From contig PWPN01000173.1 of NCBI GenBank assembly GCA_003557125.1, positions 1 through 7,963 of the forward strand: 7,963 nt of DNA, in the 5' to 3' direction. Of the stretch, positions 1-6,469 are shown piece after piece. A model generated the notes under the pieces. It made no database searches. It was not told where the DNA came from and worked only from the letters and a program-made list of their open reading frames with translations. Source of the DNA: Phycisphaerae bacterium. GTDB taxonomy: Bacteria > Planctomycetota > Phycisphaerae > UBA1845 > PWPN01. The translations under genes and the position numbers were made by a program. Positions within the stretch are counted from its first letter, which is position 1, and every line of letters begins with the position of its first letter.

Positions 1-1040
1 CCCGCAACCGCGGCCAGGTCCCCAAGAGCGCGGACCTGACAGCGGCCGTCGTCCTGCTCGGCGCGATGATCCTGCTGAACATTACGCACGAGACGATCCT
101 GAACCGGTTCCAGGCGGTCATTGCCTACTGCCTCGGCGCGCACGGGCTGGAAGCGGGCGATCCGGAACGGATGATCCCGGCGTTGGTGTATGTCGCCCGA
201 GCGAGTGCCGCGATCCTGCTGCCCGTCCTGATCACGGTGACGCTGCTCGCATTGGCCGGGGCGCTGGGCCAGGTGGGTTTGCTGTTCACCGTGCGGCCGA
301 TCACGCCTTCGCTCGACAAGCTCAACCCGATCAGCGGCGCGAAGCGGATCTTCAGCGCCCGCGCGCTCGTCCAGCTGCTCATGGGGTTGGCCAAGATGCT
401 CGTTCTGTCGGCTGTCGCGTACTGGACGCTCAAAGGGCGGTTGCCGCGACTGGCCGGTGCGAGCCTGCTGCCCTTCGAGGCGATGGCCGAGATCACGATC
501 GAGTTTCTTTTCACGCTCGGCATCCGGCTGACGACGTGCCTGCTTCTGCTGGCGATCATCGACTTGATCTATCAGCGCATGCGACATGAAAAGGATCTCC
601 GCATGACCAAGCAGGAGGTTCGCGAAGAGCTCAAACGGATGGATGGCGATCCGCACCTGAAGCGCCGCCGCCGGGAGATCCAGATGCAGCTCGCGCTCCA
701 GCGGATCCGCTCGGCCGTCCCCAAGGCCGACGTCGTGATCACGAACCCGACCTCGGTGGCGGTCGCGATCCAGTACGACTCCAAGACGATGCTAGCGCCG
801 CAGGTCGTCGCCAAGGGGGCCGAACTGCTCGCGCAGCGCATTCGCGAGCTGGCGATCGAGCATGGCGTGCCGATCGTCGAAAGGCCGCCGCTGGCGCGGG
901 CGTTGTTCCGTTCGGTCGAGGTCGGCCAGGAAGTGCCGGCGAACTTTTACAGGGCGATCGCCGAAGTGCTCGCGTACGTGTACGAGCTGGCCGGTCGCGG
1001 TTACCGACGCCGTCCGATGGCTGACTATGCGATGAATTGA
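1..1040 (+). CDS. flhB: FlhB, flagellar type III export switch protein (5' partial)
   Basis: Integral inner-membrane component of the flagellar type III export apparatus; by family knowledge it works with FlhA and switches export from rod/hook to filament substrates. The reading frame is open from base 3 and begins in the conserved GQVPKS(A)DL segment, so only the first roughly 15-20 residues are missing. The ATG at 66 is internal. Four hydrophobic segments are visible (about 36-105, 220-300, 390-435 and 495-570), with the conserved LNPISG.KRIFS stretch between the second and third. The charged RHEKDLRMTKQEVREE linker then leads into the cytosolic domain with GDP..KRRRRE. The autocleavage motif at 744-755 reads N-P-T-S instead of the usual N-P-T-H; Asn and Pro, the residues flanking the scissile bond, are kept. 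The C-terminal domain continues normally (VAVAIQYD, AKGAELLAQRIRELA, VPIVERPPLAR) and ends without a long extension. Family assignment is secure. Confidence 0.97.
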   Translation, partial: RNRGQVPKSADLTAAVVLLGAMILLNITHETILNRFQAVIAYCLGAHGLEAGDPERMIPALVYVARASAAILLPVLITVTLLALAGALGQVGLLFTVRPITPSLDKLNPISGAKRIFSARALVQLLMGLAKMLVLSAVAYWTLKGRLPRLAGASLLPFEAMAEITIEFLFTLGIRLTTCLLLLAIIDLIYQRMRHEKDLRMTKQEVREELKRMDGDPHLKRRRREIQMQLALQRIRSAVPKADVVITNPTSVAVAIQYDSKTMLAPQVVAKGAELLAQRIRELAIEHGVPIVERPPLARALFRSVEVGQEVPANFYRAIAEVLAYVYELAGRGYRRRPMADYAMN

Positions 1041-1160
1041 GGTTCCGAGGCGAACGCGGTTTCGACTCAAACTGAGCAGTCTTTCGGAGAGCACCCGAAA
1101 ACGTGCGGTAAATGCCGCGAAGTCACGAATCTGGACAGTGCCGTCACGATCGTTCGACCG

Positions 1161-1178
1161 CGCGGGCTAAAGCCCGCG
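1161..1178. repeat. GC-rich palindrome, REP-like element or terminator stem
   Basis: A perfect inverted repeat: CGCGGGCT at 1161-1168 and AGCCCGCG at 1171-1178 with AA between them. There is no T tract on either side, so a classical intrinsic terminator is not supported. The core resembles short intergenic palindromes that I recall as dispersed in high-GC environmental genomes, including planctomycetes. The window has only one copy, so its repeat status is inference. Confidence 0.5.
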
Positions 1179-1197
1179 GCTCCTTGGGCCCGTTACG

Positions 1198-1205
1198 AAG
1201 GTGAG
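1198..1205 (+). promoter_or_regulatory. Ribosome binding site deciding the flhA start
   Basis: AAGGTGAG lies 8 nt before the ATG at 1214. It overlaps the alternative GTG at 1205, which therefore would have no usable Shine-Dalgarno sequence. This favours ATG 1214. Confidence 0.65.
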
Positions 1206-1213
1206 TGAGACGG

Positions 1214-3328
1214 ATGGACCTGGTTTCCTCGTTGCTGAATACAAGGCCGCTCCAGTGGCTGGACCGCAACCGCAGCATGCTGTTGCCGCTCAGCGCGACG
1301 CTTCTCATTTTCGTGATGCTTCGACCGCTGCCGACGTGGCTGCTCGACATGCTGTTGTCCGGCAACATCACACTGGGGGCCGTGATCCTTCTGACCGTCA
1401 TGTACGTGCGCAGGCCCCTGGAATTCTCGGCTTTTCCTTCGCTGCTGTTGGCCATGACGATGGTCCGGCTCGTGTTGAACACCGCCACGACGCGTCTCAT
1501 CCTCACCAACGCCCAGGACGGCACCTCGGCGGCCGGGCAGGTCATCGAGGTTTTCGGCAATTTCGTCGCGGGGGGTTCCCTGGCCGTCGGCGTCATTATT
1601 TTCATCATTCTTACCGTCATCCAGTTCGTCGTCATCACCAAGGGCGCGACGCGCATCGCCGAAGTGGCTGCCCGCTTCACGCTCGACGGGATGCCCGGCA
1701 AGCAGATGGCCATCGACGCGGACCTCAACGCCGGGCTCATCGACGAAAACGAGGCCCGCCGTCGGCGCGAAGAGATCACGGCCGAGGCCGACTTTTACGG
1801 AGCGATGGACGGTGCTTCCAAGTTCGTGCGCGGCGACGCCATCGCCGGCCTGATCATCACGCTGGTCAATATTCTCGGCGGGATCTACATCGGGATGGTC
1901 GAGAACGGCATGAGCCTGACCGAATGCCTCGCGGTCTTCACCCGCCTGACGATCGGTGACGGGCTCGTCGCAGCCATCCCCGCGTTCATCGTATCGATCG
2001 CGGCCGGCATGCTCGTCACCCGCAGCAGCTCCAAGACCAATCTCGGTGAGGACCTCATCGGTCAGCTCACCGCCAAGCCGATTGCACTGGTCCTGGCAGC
2101 CGTCTTCCTGGGCTTCCTTTCGCTGACGCCGTTGCCCAAGCTCCCGCTGATCGTCCTGGCGACCGGGTGCGGCGGGGTCGCGCTCTTCCTGAGCGGTGCG
2201 CGTGCGAACATCGCATCGGAGGCCGCTGCCAAGGCCCGACAGGATGCCCGCAAGTCCGAGTCCGTCGACAATCTGCTGCCGGTCGACCCGATGGAACTCG
2301 AGATCGGCTACGGGCTCATCCGGCTCGTGGATCGCAAAGAGGGCGGCGACCTGCTCGATCGCATCACGAACATCCGGAAGCAGACAGCCACCGAGATGGG
2401 CATCATCGTGCCGCCCATCCGCGTGCGCGACCACCTCCAGCTCGAGCCGAACCAGTACGTCATCAAGATCCGCGGCGTCGAGGTGGCGCGGGGCGAGTGC
2501 ATGCCGGGGTACCTGTTGGCCATCGACAACGGGATGGTATCGAGCCCCATCAGCGGCATCGAGACGACCGAGCCGGCCTTCGGGCTGCCCGCGCTGTGGA
2601 TTCATGAGCAGGCCAAGGTCGACGCCGAGCAGCGTCACTATACCGTCGTGCCCGCGTCGAGCGTGCTGGCGACGCACCTGACGGAGGTCATCCGTCGCCA
2701 CGCCGACGAGCTGCTCACGCGCGAGCATGCGCATCGGCTGCTCGACGCGCTGCGACAGAAGTCGCCCAAGGCCGTCGATGACGTCATCCCCGAGATCGTC
2801 AAAATCGGCGAGCTTCAGCGCGTCCTCCAGAATCTCCTGCGCGAGCGCGTGCCGATCCGGGACCTCGAGACGATCCTCGAAGCCCTTGCGGACTGGGCGC
2901 CGCGCACGCGGGACTCCGATATTCTGACCGAATATGTCCGCAATGCACTGGCCAGAACGGTCTGTCAGATGTATAAAGACAGCCGCAACGTTGTGCGCAT
3001 GGTGACGCTCGACCCGAGCATCGAGGATCTGATCAACGCGCACCTGGAGCGCAACGAGCACGGTGGCATGCTCACGCTTCCGCCCGAGACGCAGAATCGT
3101 CTCGTGGCTGCGATGCGTGACCGGATCGAACAGGCCCTTCCTGGCGCGGGGGGGCAGACGGTGGCCATCCTCGTATCGCCGCAGATCCGCATGTGGGTTC
3201 GGCGAATGATCGAGCCGGCGCTCCCGCACGTTCCTGTCCTGTCCTATAACGAGATCGTACGAGGTATCGAAGTTCAATCGCTCGGTTTCGTGGTGTTTGC
3301 GAATGAACCTGAAAACGTACCAGGGTAA
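1214..3328 (+). CDS. flhA: FlhA, flagellar type III export gate protein
   Basis: Largest membrane component of the flagellar export gate; by family knowledge its cytosolic domain forms the nonameric ring that docks chaperone-substrate complexes and helps couple export to the proton motive force. The product is 704 aa, the normal family length. Residues 1 to about 325 hold about eight hydrophobic segments interrupted by the conserved cytoplasmic loop (FTLDGMPGKQMAIDADLNAG, then EARRRREEI and ADFYGAMDGASKFV). The FHIPEP-family signature RGDAIAGLIITLVNILGG starts at residue 206. The remainder is the soluble C-terminal domain, recognisable by ELEIGYGLI, LLDRI..IRKQ..TEMGIIVPPIR and the RDLETILEALAD segment. 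ATG 1214 is preferred over an in-frame GTG at 1205 because of Shine-Dalgarno spacing. The last 26 bp overlap flhF, indicating translational coupling. No unusual residues noted. Confidence 0.98.
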   Translation: MDLVSSLLNTRPLQWLDRNRSMLLPLSATLLIFVMLRPLPTWLLDMLLSGNITLGAVILLTVMYVRRPLEFSAFPSLLLAMTMVRLVLNTATTRLILTNAQDGTSAAGQVIEVFGNFVAGGSLAVGVIIFIILTVIQFVVITKGATRIAEVAARFTLDGMPGKQMAIDADLNAGLIDENEARRRREEITAEADFYGAMDGASKFVRGDAIAGLIITLVNILGGIYIGMVENGMSLTECLAVFTRLTIGDGLVAAIPAFIVSIAAGMLVTRSSSKTNLGEDLIGQLTAKPIALVLAAVFLGFLSLTPLPKLPLIVLATGCGGVALFLSGARANIASEAAAKARQDARKSESVDNLLPVDPMELEIGYGLIRLVDRKEGGDLLDRITNIRKQTATEMGIIVPPIRVRDHLQLEPNQYVIKIRGVEVARGECMPGYLLAIDNGMVSSPISGIETTEPAFGLPALWIHEQAKVDAEQRHYTVVPASSVLATHLTEVIRRHADELLTREHAHRLLDALRQKSPKAVDDVIPEIVKIGELQRVLQNLLRERVPIRDLETILEALADWAPRTRDSDILTEYVRNALARTVCQMYKDSRNVVRMVTLDPSIEDLINAHLERNEHGGMLTLPPETQNRLVAAMRDRIEQALPGAGGQTVAILVSPQIRMWVRRMIEPALPHVPVLSYNEIVRGIEVQSLGFVVFANEPENVPG

Positions 3329-4835
3329 ATCGATGGCCGACGCCCTCGAGAAGGTCCGCCGGGACCTCGGCAAGGATGCGATCATCCTTCACACGCGCTC
3401 GCTGCGACGCGGCGGGATACTCGGGGTCGGCGCGCGGACGATCGTTGAAATCACAGCCAGCCGGGACCCGCGCGCCCTCGAAGTCTCCGAACGCAGGGCG
3501 CTGGCGGGGGCAGGTTCGGCCAAAGTCGGCCCGCACGAGCGAGCGGGGAGCTCGACACGCACCCTGCCGCCTCGGGGAACTTTACGGGCGGATGGGGCGG
3601 AGCGGCTGAGCACGCGCGAGGAGACGTCTCCTTCGGCGCGTCGACCTGCACCGGGTGCGGCCGCAGCGTTTCGCAGGCAGTTTCCCGAATCCGCTGTCGA
3701 GCGCGGCGCGCCTGTTCGGCCGGACGACCGCGATTTCACTTCGGTCACCGACGGCCTGCACAAGGAGATGACTGAGATACGTTCGATGGTGCGCGAGCTG
3801 CTCGATCGACCTGCTGTCGCGGGCCGACGGACGAACCCCCGCGTATCGGCGGCAAAAGAGGCGGTGCGGGAGACGGTGCAACGGCCGCCCTTCGAGGCGC
3901 CGGCCGAGTTGCAGACGTATTACACCCGACTCCTTCAGAGTGCCGTGGCCGAGGAACTTGCCGGCGAGATCCTCGCGACCGCGCGCGAACGCTTGGCCGA
4001 GTGTCGTGCCCGGATCGCATTGGCCGTCGGGGAGCGGATGGACAAAGCGTTGCTCGATCAGAAGGTGCGCGACAAGCTCGCCGAACTCGTGCCCGCGGTC
4101 CTGACCGAAGCGGTGGAACGGATGCTGCCTGCCGACGAACCGGCCGAGGTCGAGCCGGGCAGCGCTCCGGGTGTGATTGCCCTGGTCGGGCCTACGGGCG
4201 TCGGGAAGACGACGACCGTCGCGAAGCTGGCCGCTCACTTCAAGCTGCGTGAAAACCGGCGCGTGGGCCTGATCACCGCCGACACTTACCGCATCGCAGC
4301 CGTCGAGCAGCTCAAAGCGTACGCGCAGATCATGGATGTGCCCCTGGAGGTCGTCTTCGAGCCGAAAGATCTGCCGGCTGCGTTCGATCGTCTGGCCGAC
4401 TGCGACCTCGTGCTGATGGATACGTCGGGCCGCAGCCATCGCGACACGGCCCGTATCGATGAACTGAACCGTTTTCTCCAGGCTGCCCGTGTCGCAGCCG
4501 GTCAACGGGCCGGGTCGACGGCGGGCCGGGGCGAGGCCATGGAGGTCCATCTGCTGCTGTCCTGCGCTTCGGATGAGTCGCAACTGCTCGAGGTGGCCGA
4601 GCGCTTCGCCGTGCTGGCTGTGGACCGCGTCGTGTTCACGAAGCTCGACGAGGCTGTCGGGCTCGGCGTTCTGCTCAACGTGGCCAGTCGGCTCAAATGG
4701 CAGCTTTCCTATCTGACGACCGGCCAGGAAGTCCCGCACGACATCGAAGTCGGTCGGCGTAGACGGGTGGCCGAGCTGATTTTGAACGGGTGGCGCGATT
4801 CGGCGCATGCGTCGCTGACGGAAACCCCTGTGTGA
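3303..4835 (+). CDS. flhF: FlhF, SRP-type GTPase for flagellar placement
   Basis: Signal-recognition-particle-like GTPase that in studied bacteria marks the site of flagellar assembly and recruits early components such as FliF; its GTPase is stimulated by FlhG. The 510-aa product starts MNLKTYQGKSMADALEKV, the usual FlhF N-terminus, so ATG 3303 is preferred over the TTG at 3297. Residues about 60-160 are a low-complexity, Arg/Ala/Pro-rich B region, followed by a helical N domain (about 195-280). The G domain carries GPTGVGKT (296-303), DTYRIAAVEQL (from 327), DTSGRS (373-378, the family more often has DTAGRS) and TKLDEA (from 446). A Gly/Ala/Arg-rich stretch at about 396-409 looks longer than in typical FlhF and probably forms a surface loop. 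The gene begins inside the end of flhA and has only a weak GGTG ribosome binding site, fitting translational coupling. Confidence 0.96.
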   Translation: MNLKTYQGKSMADALEKVRRDLGKDAIILHTRSLRRGGILGVGARTIVEITASRDPRALEVSERRALAGAGSAKVGPHERAGSSTRTLPPRGTLRADGAERLSTREETSPSARRPAPGAAAAFRRQFPESAVERGAPVRPDDRDFTSVTDGLHKEMTEIRSMVRELLDRPAVAGRRTNPRVSAAKEAVRETVQRPPFEAPAELQTYYTRLLQSAVAEELAGEILATARERLAECRARIALAVGERMDKALLDQKVRDKLAELVPAVLTEAVERMLPADEPAEVEPGSAPGVIALVGPTGVGKTTTVAKLAAHFKLRENRRVGLITADTYRIAAVEQLKAYAQIMDVPLEVVFEPKDLPAAFDRLADCDLVLMDTSGRSHRDTARIDELNRFLQAARVAAGQRAGSTAGRGEAMEVHLLLSCASDESQLLEVAERFAVLAVDRVVFTKLDEAVGLGVLLNVASRLKWQLSYLTTGQEVPHDIEVGRRRRVAELILNGWRDSAHASLTETPV

Positions 4836-4866
4836 GCCGTAAGGCTGCCAGGGCACGGAGGTCGCC

Positions 4867-5781
4867 GTGAAAGGATGCTCGGACGACACGGGTGGTCTGG
4901 ACCAGGCCGGCGCGCTTCGTCGCATGATGTGCAGCCGTCATCCGGACGAAACCGCACGTCACAGCCCGCACGTGATCGCGGTGGTGAGCGGCAAAGGGGG
5001 CGTGGGCAAGACATTCCTCGCATGCAATCTCTCGATCGCGCTGGCCGGCCGAGGCCATCGCACCGTTTTGTTCGATATGGACATGGGATTGGCCAACGCC
5101 GACATCGTGCTCGGCGTCGAGCCCGCATGGACCTGGGCGGACCTGGTCCGAGGCCGGCGCGGCCTCGAACAGATCGTCATCGAAGGCCCCGGCGGGATCG
5201 ACTTCGTGGCCGGCGGTTCGGGCATGGCTGAGCTGGCCGATCTTTCCGAGTTCGAGCGCCGCCGGATGCTCAACGCGATGGAACAGATCGAGAGTCGTTA
5301 CGACGTCCTGGTCATGGACTGCGGTGCGGGCATCTCGCCGGACGTCCTCAGCTTTGCCGCCTCGGCCGACACGGTCCTGGTGGTGGCCACGCCGGAACCG
5401 ACCTCGATGACGGACGCCTACGCGATGATCAAAGCCTTCGCGGCGCGTCGGGATCTGACCGGCACCGTGCCTGTCGAGCAGGGTGCGATCGGCGTCGTCG
5501 TCAACAATGCGACCGCCCGGCGCGAAGCGCGCGACACCTACGAACGCCTCGCCGACGTGTCCGGCCGATTTCTGCACATGCTGCTGACGGACTTCGGGTA
5601 CATCCTGTCCGACGAGCACGTTCCCCTGGCGGTGCGCTACCAGCAGCCGGTTTTACTGAGCTATCCGCGCAGTTCCGCCTCGTGCTGCCTGCTGGCGATC
5701 GCCGGTCGTCTCTCCCGTGAGATCGGAGGCGTCGAGGAACGCCAGGGGCTGTTGTCGCGCGTCATGCGACTGTTCCTGTGA
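4867..5781 (+). CDS. flhG: FlhG (FleN/YlxH), MinD-like ATPase controlling flagellar number
   Basis: P-loop ATPase of the MinD/ParA superfamily that limits flagellar number and acts as the partner of FlhF; in some species it also contacts the C-ring protein FliM/FliY or the master regulator. The 304-aa product has a DQAGALR motif at residues 12-18, matching the DQAxxLR element that stimulates FlhF GTPase. The deviant Walker A is KGGVGKT (43-49) with both lysines. D-M-D-MGLANAD follows at 70-79, and the Walker B-type DCGAGIS starts at 151. The C-terminus GLLSRVMRLFL is amphipathic, like a MinD membrane-targeting helix. The start is a GTG preceded by GGAGG at 4857-4861 with 5-nt spacing; starting later would remove the activator motif. 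It lies 31 bp after flhF, so the pair is almost certainly co-transcribed. Confidence 0.95.
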   Translation: MKGCSDDTGGLDQAGALRRMMCSRHPDETARHSPHVIAVVSGKGGVGKTFLACNLSIALAGRGHRTVLFDMDMGLANADIVLGVEPAWTWADLVRGRRGLEQIVIEGPGGIDFVAGGSGMAELADLSEFERRRMLNAMEQIESRYDVLVMDCGAGISPDVLSFAASADTVLVVATPEPTSMTDAYAMIKAFAARRDLTGTVPVEQGAIGVVVNNATARREARDTYERLADVSGRFLHMLLTDFGYILSDEHVPLAVRYQQPVLLSYPRSSASCCLLAIAGRLSREIGGVEERQGLLSRVMRLFL

Positions 5782-5792
5782 AGGATGTTTCG

Positions 5793-5805
5793 CCACGTTC
5801 CGTGG
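5793..5805. terminator. Weak hairpin after flhG
   Basis: CCACG (5793-5797), TTC loop, CGTGG (5801-5805) forms a perfect 5-bp stem 11 bases after the flhG stop. TTTT appears only at 5815-5818, nine bases beyond the stem, so it is a poor intrinsic terminator. It could be an RNA-stability stem or chance. Confidence 0.25.
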
Positions 5806-5950
5806 AAGTCGGCCTTTTCAGTAGTGATACGCCCGATGTCCCGCGATCGGTCAGGAATCGTCATTGCGCGGCATTGGATGTTACGACGAAATCGAGCGGC
5901 GATCAGGACGCAGCCGCGTGCGTGCGCCCGGCCGGAAAGGATAAGCGCAG

Positions 5951-5981
5951 TCGGCAAGCGTATCGGTGTTCCTGTTAAAAT
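5951..5981 (+). promoter_or_regulatory. Candidate sigma-70-type promoter with extended -10
   Basis: TG-T-TAAAAT at 5973-5981 fits an extended -10 element (5 of 6 to TATAAT plus the TGn extension). A TCGGCA at 5951-5956 is a 4-of-6 match to the -35, with a long 19-bp spacer; the extended -10 could compensate. It would start transcription near 5988, giving a leader of about 55 nt before the ATG at 6044. It would serve the small membrane protein and fliA. Based on motif matching only. Confidence 0.4.
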
Positions 5982-5992
5982 AGTTAAACCTC

Positions 5993-6024
5993 GCCATCGT
6001 GATGGCCGTTACACATGCGATGGC
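5993..6024 (+). promoter_or_regulatory. Leader with alternative hairpin partners
   Basis: GCCATC at 5993-5998 can pair with GATGGC at 6001-6006 (2-nt turn, so effectively a slightly shorter stem) or with a second GATGGC at 6019-6024. The two pairings exclude each other. The second GATGGC ends 7 nt before the ribosome binding site AGGAGGTG (6032-6039). A regulatory role is inference; the pairing arithmetic is direct. Confidence 0.25.
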
Positions 6025-6043
6025 CTGATGCAGGAGGTGTCCG

Positions 6044-6406
6044 ATGGTGCGTCTGTGCGGCGCCTCGCTGGGGCTTTTTGCTTTTTTCGTGGCCACATTG
6101 CAGGGATTGCTCGCCGGTAATCCGACGGAGATTGTTCTATGGCGGGCGATCGGAGCGCTGGCGGTCTTTTGCGCTTTGGGCCTGGTCACCGGGTGGGTCG
6201 CATTTCGCGTCCTGGACGAGCATGCGATCGATTTGCATCGCCGGATGTTCCCGGAGCCCGACGACGACGCGCAAGCGCACTTGGCCGGCCCGGCAGTCGA
6301 GACGGATTCGGCTGTCGATGTCAATGAATTCGAGGTGGCCGATGCGACCGAGGTTGATCACGAGGATCCGTTGGCGATCTCGGCAGACGGCGCGGGGCAC
6401 CGCTGA
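6044..6406 (+). CDS. Uncharacterised two-helix membrane protein with acidic tail
   Basis: I do not recognise a named family for this 120-aa protein. It has two hydrophobic segments, about residues 5-24 (LCGASLGLFAFFVATLQGLL) and 31-54 (through ALAVFCALGLVTGWVAF), separated by a short GNPTEI turn. After LDEHAIDLHRRMF comes a hydrophilic C-terminal half rich in Asp, Glu and Ala, probably disordered. Both termini would be on the same side of the membrane. The start is well supported: AGGAGGTG at 6032-6039 lies 4 nt before the ATG. It sits between flhG and fliA and reads into fliA after 63 bp, so a flagellar role (basal body, export or FliA regulation) is plausible by position only. A structural role or a small accessory protein unrelated to motility cannot be excluded. 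Confidence 0.78.
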   Translation: MVRLCGASLGLFAFFVATLQGLLAGNPTEIVLWRAIGALAVFCALGLVTGWVAFRVLDEHAIDLHRRMFPEPDDDAQAHLAGPAVETDSAVDVNEFEVADATEVDHEDPLAISADGAGHR

Positions 6407-6416
6407 ACCGCAGCGG
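6400..6416. other. Hairpin spanning the stop codon before fliA
   Basis: CCGCTG (6400-6405), a five-base loop and CAGCGG (6411-6416) form a perfect 6-bp stem that includes the stop codon of the upstream gene. No T tract follows, so it is not an intrinsic terminator. It could act as a stability or partial attenuation element between the small membrane protein gene and fliA. Confidence 0.3.
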
Positions 6417-6469
6417 GTCACCGCCGACCGCATCGTTTCCGGTAGAACCCGGATCGGGGGAGGTCACGG

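Larger units (their letters stand above)
1041..1213. other. flhB-flhA intergenic region
   Basis: 173 bp between the flhB stop and the flhA ATG with no convincing reading frame. It holds the palindrome at 1161-1178 and a weaker GCGG/CCGC hairpin around 1106-1117. A GCCGCGAA octamer at 1114-1121 resembles a sigma-28 -10 element (6 of 8), but no properly spaced TAAA box precedes it. No strong promoter is evident. The gap is wider than elsewhere in the flh block, so flhA may start its own transcript, but the sequence does not prove it. Confidence 0.5.
5782..6043. other. Non-coding gap between flhG and the small membrane protein gene
   Basis: 262 bp without a gene I can support. A GTG at 5778, overlapping the flhG stop by 4 bp, opens a 66-codon frame to 5978. 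It has no Shine-Dalgarno sequence, and only a little over half its codons end in G or C, much less G/C-biased at the third position than the neighbouring genes. A 111-codon frame from 5785 runs into the next gene and shows no protein-like pattern. The right part is noticeably more A/T-rich and holds a promoter candidate and leader hairpins. The left part has a CCACG-TTC-CGTGG hairpin just after flhG. Confidence 0.55.

Noticed and set aside
1193..3385. A 730-codon open frame on the - strand across flhA
   Set aside because: It mirrors flhA exactly, is very rich in Arg, Asp, His and Gly with no hydrophobic core pattern, and results from GC-rich third positions of the real gene. FlhA on the + strand is certain.
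3582..4925. A 447-codon open frame on the - strand across flhF
   Set aside because: Antisense shadow of flhF; composition is Arg/His/Gly/Asp-rich and has no recognisable domain.
4693..5619. A 308-codon open frame on the - strand across flhG
   Set aside because: Antisense shadow of flhG with shadow-type composition and no ribosome binding site of note.
5778..5978. A possible 66-codon gene overlapping the flhG stop by 4 bp
   Set aside because: The overlap suggests coupling, but there is no Shine-Dalgarno sequence, third positions are far less GC-rich than in the neighbours, and the protein has no pattern. It also ends inside the promoter candidate.
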